Shown: positions 5,410 to 6,074 of the stretch, one piece after another
How positions within the stretch are numbered: the stretch's first letter is position 1
Layout of the letters: each line of letters starts with the position of its first letter
From: Methanobacteriota archaeon
GTDB lineage: Archaea > Methanobacteriota > Methanobacteria > Methanobacteriales > Methanobacteriaceae
Assembly (NCBI GenBank): GCA_023440975.1
Contig: JAEZRD010000021.1
Location: forward strand, 1 to 6,074
Length of the DNA: 6,074 nucleotides
Reading direction: 5' to 3'
Translations under genes and position numbers: made by a program
Notes under the pieces: generated by a model
Database searches by the model: none
Told to the model about the DNA's origin: nothing
The model's input: the letters and a program-made list of their open reading frames with translations, nothing else

Positions 5410-6074
5410 TTATAAATATGAAAAAGTCTTCAAAGGAATATAAATTATATTACTCTCTTTTTTAATTAATGGAGTTCTATTAGATACTAAAATACCATAA
5501 TTAGAATTATAACGATTAATAGCCTTTGTTAATTGACTTTTAGTCTTATTACCCACACCTACTTCTAAAGGGATAATAGTATCATAATATTTAATTAAAA
5601 AATCAACTCCTCCTTTTTCACTATCATAAAATAACCCTAATGGAGAATTAGAAGTATCTTTTAATTTAAATAATAATGAAATTACTAATGTTTCACTTAA
5701 TGTAGCTAAGCACTTCTTATGATTCAATGAATAACGTCCTAATTCATAATTTATAGAAGCTTTAATACAAGGACTTAAAAAGAAAAACTCCCAAGGTTTT
5801 TTAACAACTTTACCCCCAGTACCAAAAGGTTTCACTGAAAATATTAATTGAGTTTTCTCTAAAATATTTAAAATATCATTCACAGTTTTTGGTGAAACAC
5901 CTAAGCTTTGTGCTAATTTAATATTAGAAGTACCACCCGGTTTTTGCATAGCTAAATAGGTTATTATACGTGAAATAATAGGATAAGTATTAGAATTAAA
6001 TGATTTTAATGAACTAATATCATTTTCAATTACATTATTAACTATTTTCACTATTCTATCATGAATTTCAAATT
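5410..6074 (-). CDS. AAA+ ATPase with DUF4143-type C-terminus (5' end beyond right edge)
   Basis: The frame ends at TAA (5412-5410) and stays open to the right edge. An internal GTG at 6051 gives 213 residues, but it is probably not the start: the codons before it (FEIHDRI) continue the same protein, and the ATPase domain of this family normally precedes this part. Numbered from that GTG, residues 20-70 form a winged helix-turn-helix (SNIKLAQSLGVSPKTVNDIL, then LEKTQLIF), followed by FFFLSPCIKASI and a restriction-endonuclease-like region with E120, V149-D150-F151 and P161-L-E-V164. The lysine usual in an E-x-K motif is replaced (E163-V-G), with lysines a few residues later. In archaea these multi-copy ATPases have no settled role. 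The Walker motifs are not visible because they lie outside the window. No strong oligo-T run follows the stop before the next promoter region. The superfamily call is fairly secure; any substrate would be a guess. Confidence 0.72.
   Translation of the reverse strand, partial: FEIHDRIVKIVNNVIENDISSLKSFNSNTYPIISRIITYLAMQKPGGTSNIKLAQSLGVSPKTVNDILNILEKTQLIFSVKPFGTGGKVVKKPWEFFFLSPCIKASINYELGRYSLNHKKCLATLSETLVISLLFKLKDTSNSPLGLFYDSEKGGVDFLIKYYDTIIPLEVGVGNKTKSQLTKAINRYNSNYGILVSNRTPLIKKESNIIYIPLKTFSYL

Noticed and set aside
6049..6051. GTG as the start codon of the ATPase gene
   Set aside because: The same frame continues without a stop to the window edge with sensible residues, and the family's ATPase domain should lie upstream, so the GTG is most likely an internal valine.

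Overview
The window is very A+T-rich and looks like the genome of a gut methanogen of the order Methanobacteriales, most likely Methanosphaera (M. stadtmanae or a relative). The evidence is one very large Asn/Thr-rich secreted protein built on GGAI/FxxN beta-helix repeats (the archaeal adhesin-like proteins that resemble chlamydial Pmp proteins), AT-biased codon use, oligo-T transcription ends and archaeal-type promoters. The genus is inferred from protein style; no marker gene is present.

All genes recognised here are on the minus strand, so transcription runs from right to left. Reading in that direction: (1) 6074-5410 holds the C-terminal part of a DUF4143-type AAA+ ATPase that enters from beyond the right edge. 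(2) 5400-5340 is a promoter-like region with two near-identical AT palindromes around a TATA-like element. (3) 5269-4940 is a decayed gene for a small membrane protein of the DUF1622 type, broken by three +1 frameshifts and with ATA where the start codon should be. It is too fragmented to appear as an open reading frame and was found by joining frames. (4) 4939-4400 is a long, strand-asymmetric, low-complexity spacer that includes the leader of the adhesin gene, with a candidate TATA element, an inverted repeat and a lysine-rich upstream ORF. (5) 4399-686 is the intact adhesin-like gene of 1237 codons. (6) 685-220 is a second AT-rich spacer with oligo-T ends, a hairpin and another palindrome. 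(7) 219-1 is the N-terminal part of an unrecognised gene that leaves the window on the left.

The dominant element is the adhesin: signal peptide, about 23 beta-helix rungs (including two tandem six-rung blocks of 153 residues), a WWG motif closing the helix, then three 96-98-residue beta-sandwich repeats and no visible membrane or wall anchor. The genes do not form an obvious pathway or operon; each is separated by more than 100 bp and seems to be its own transcription unit. No tRNA, rRNA, CRISPR array or insertion sequence was seen.
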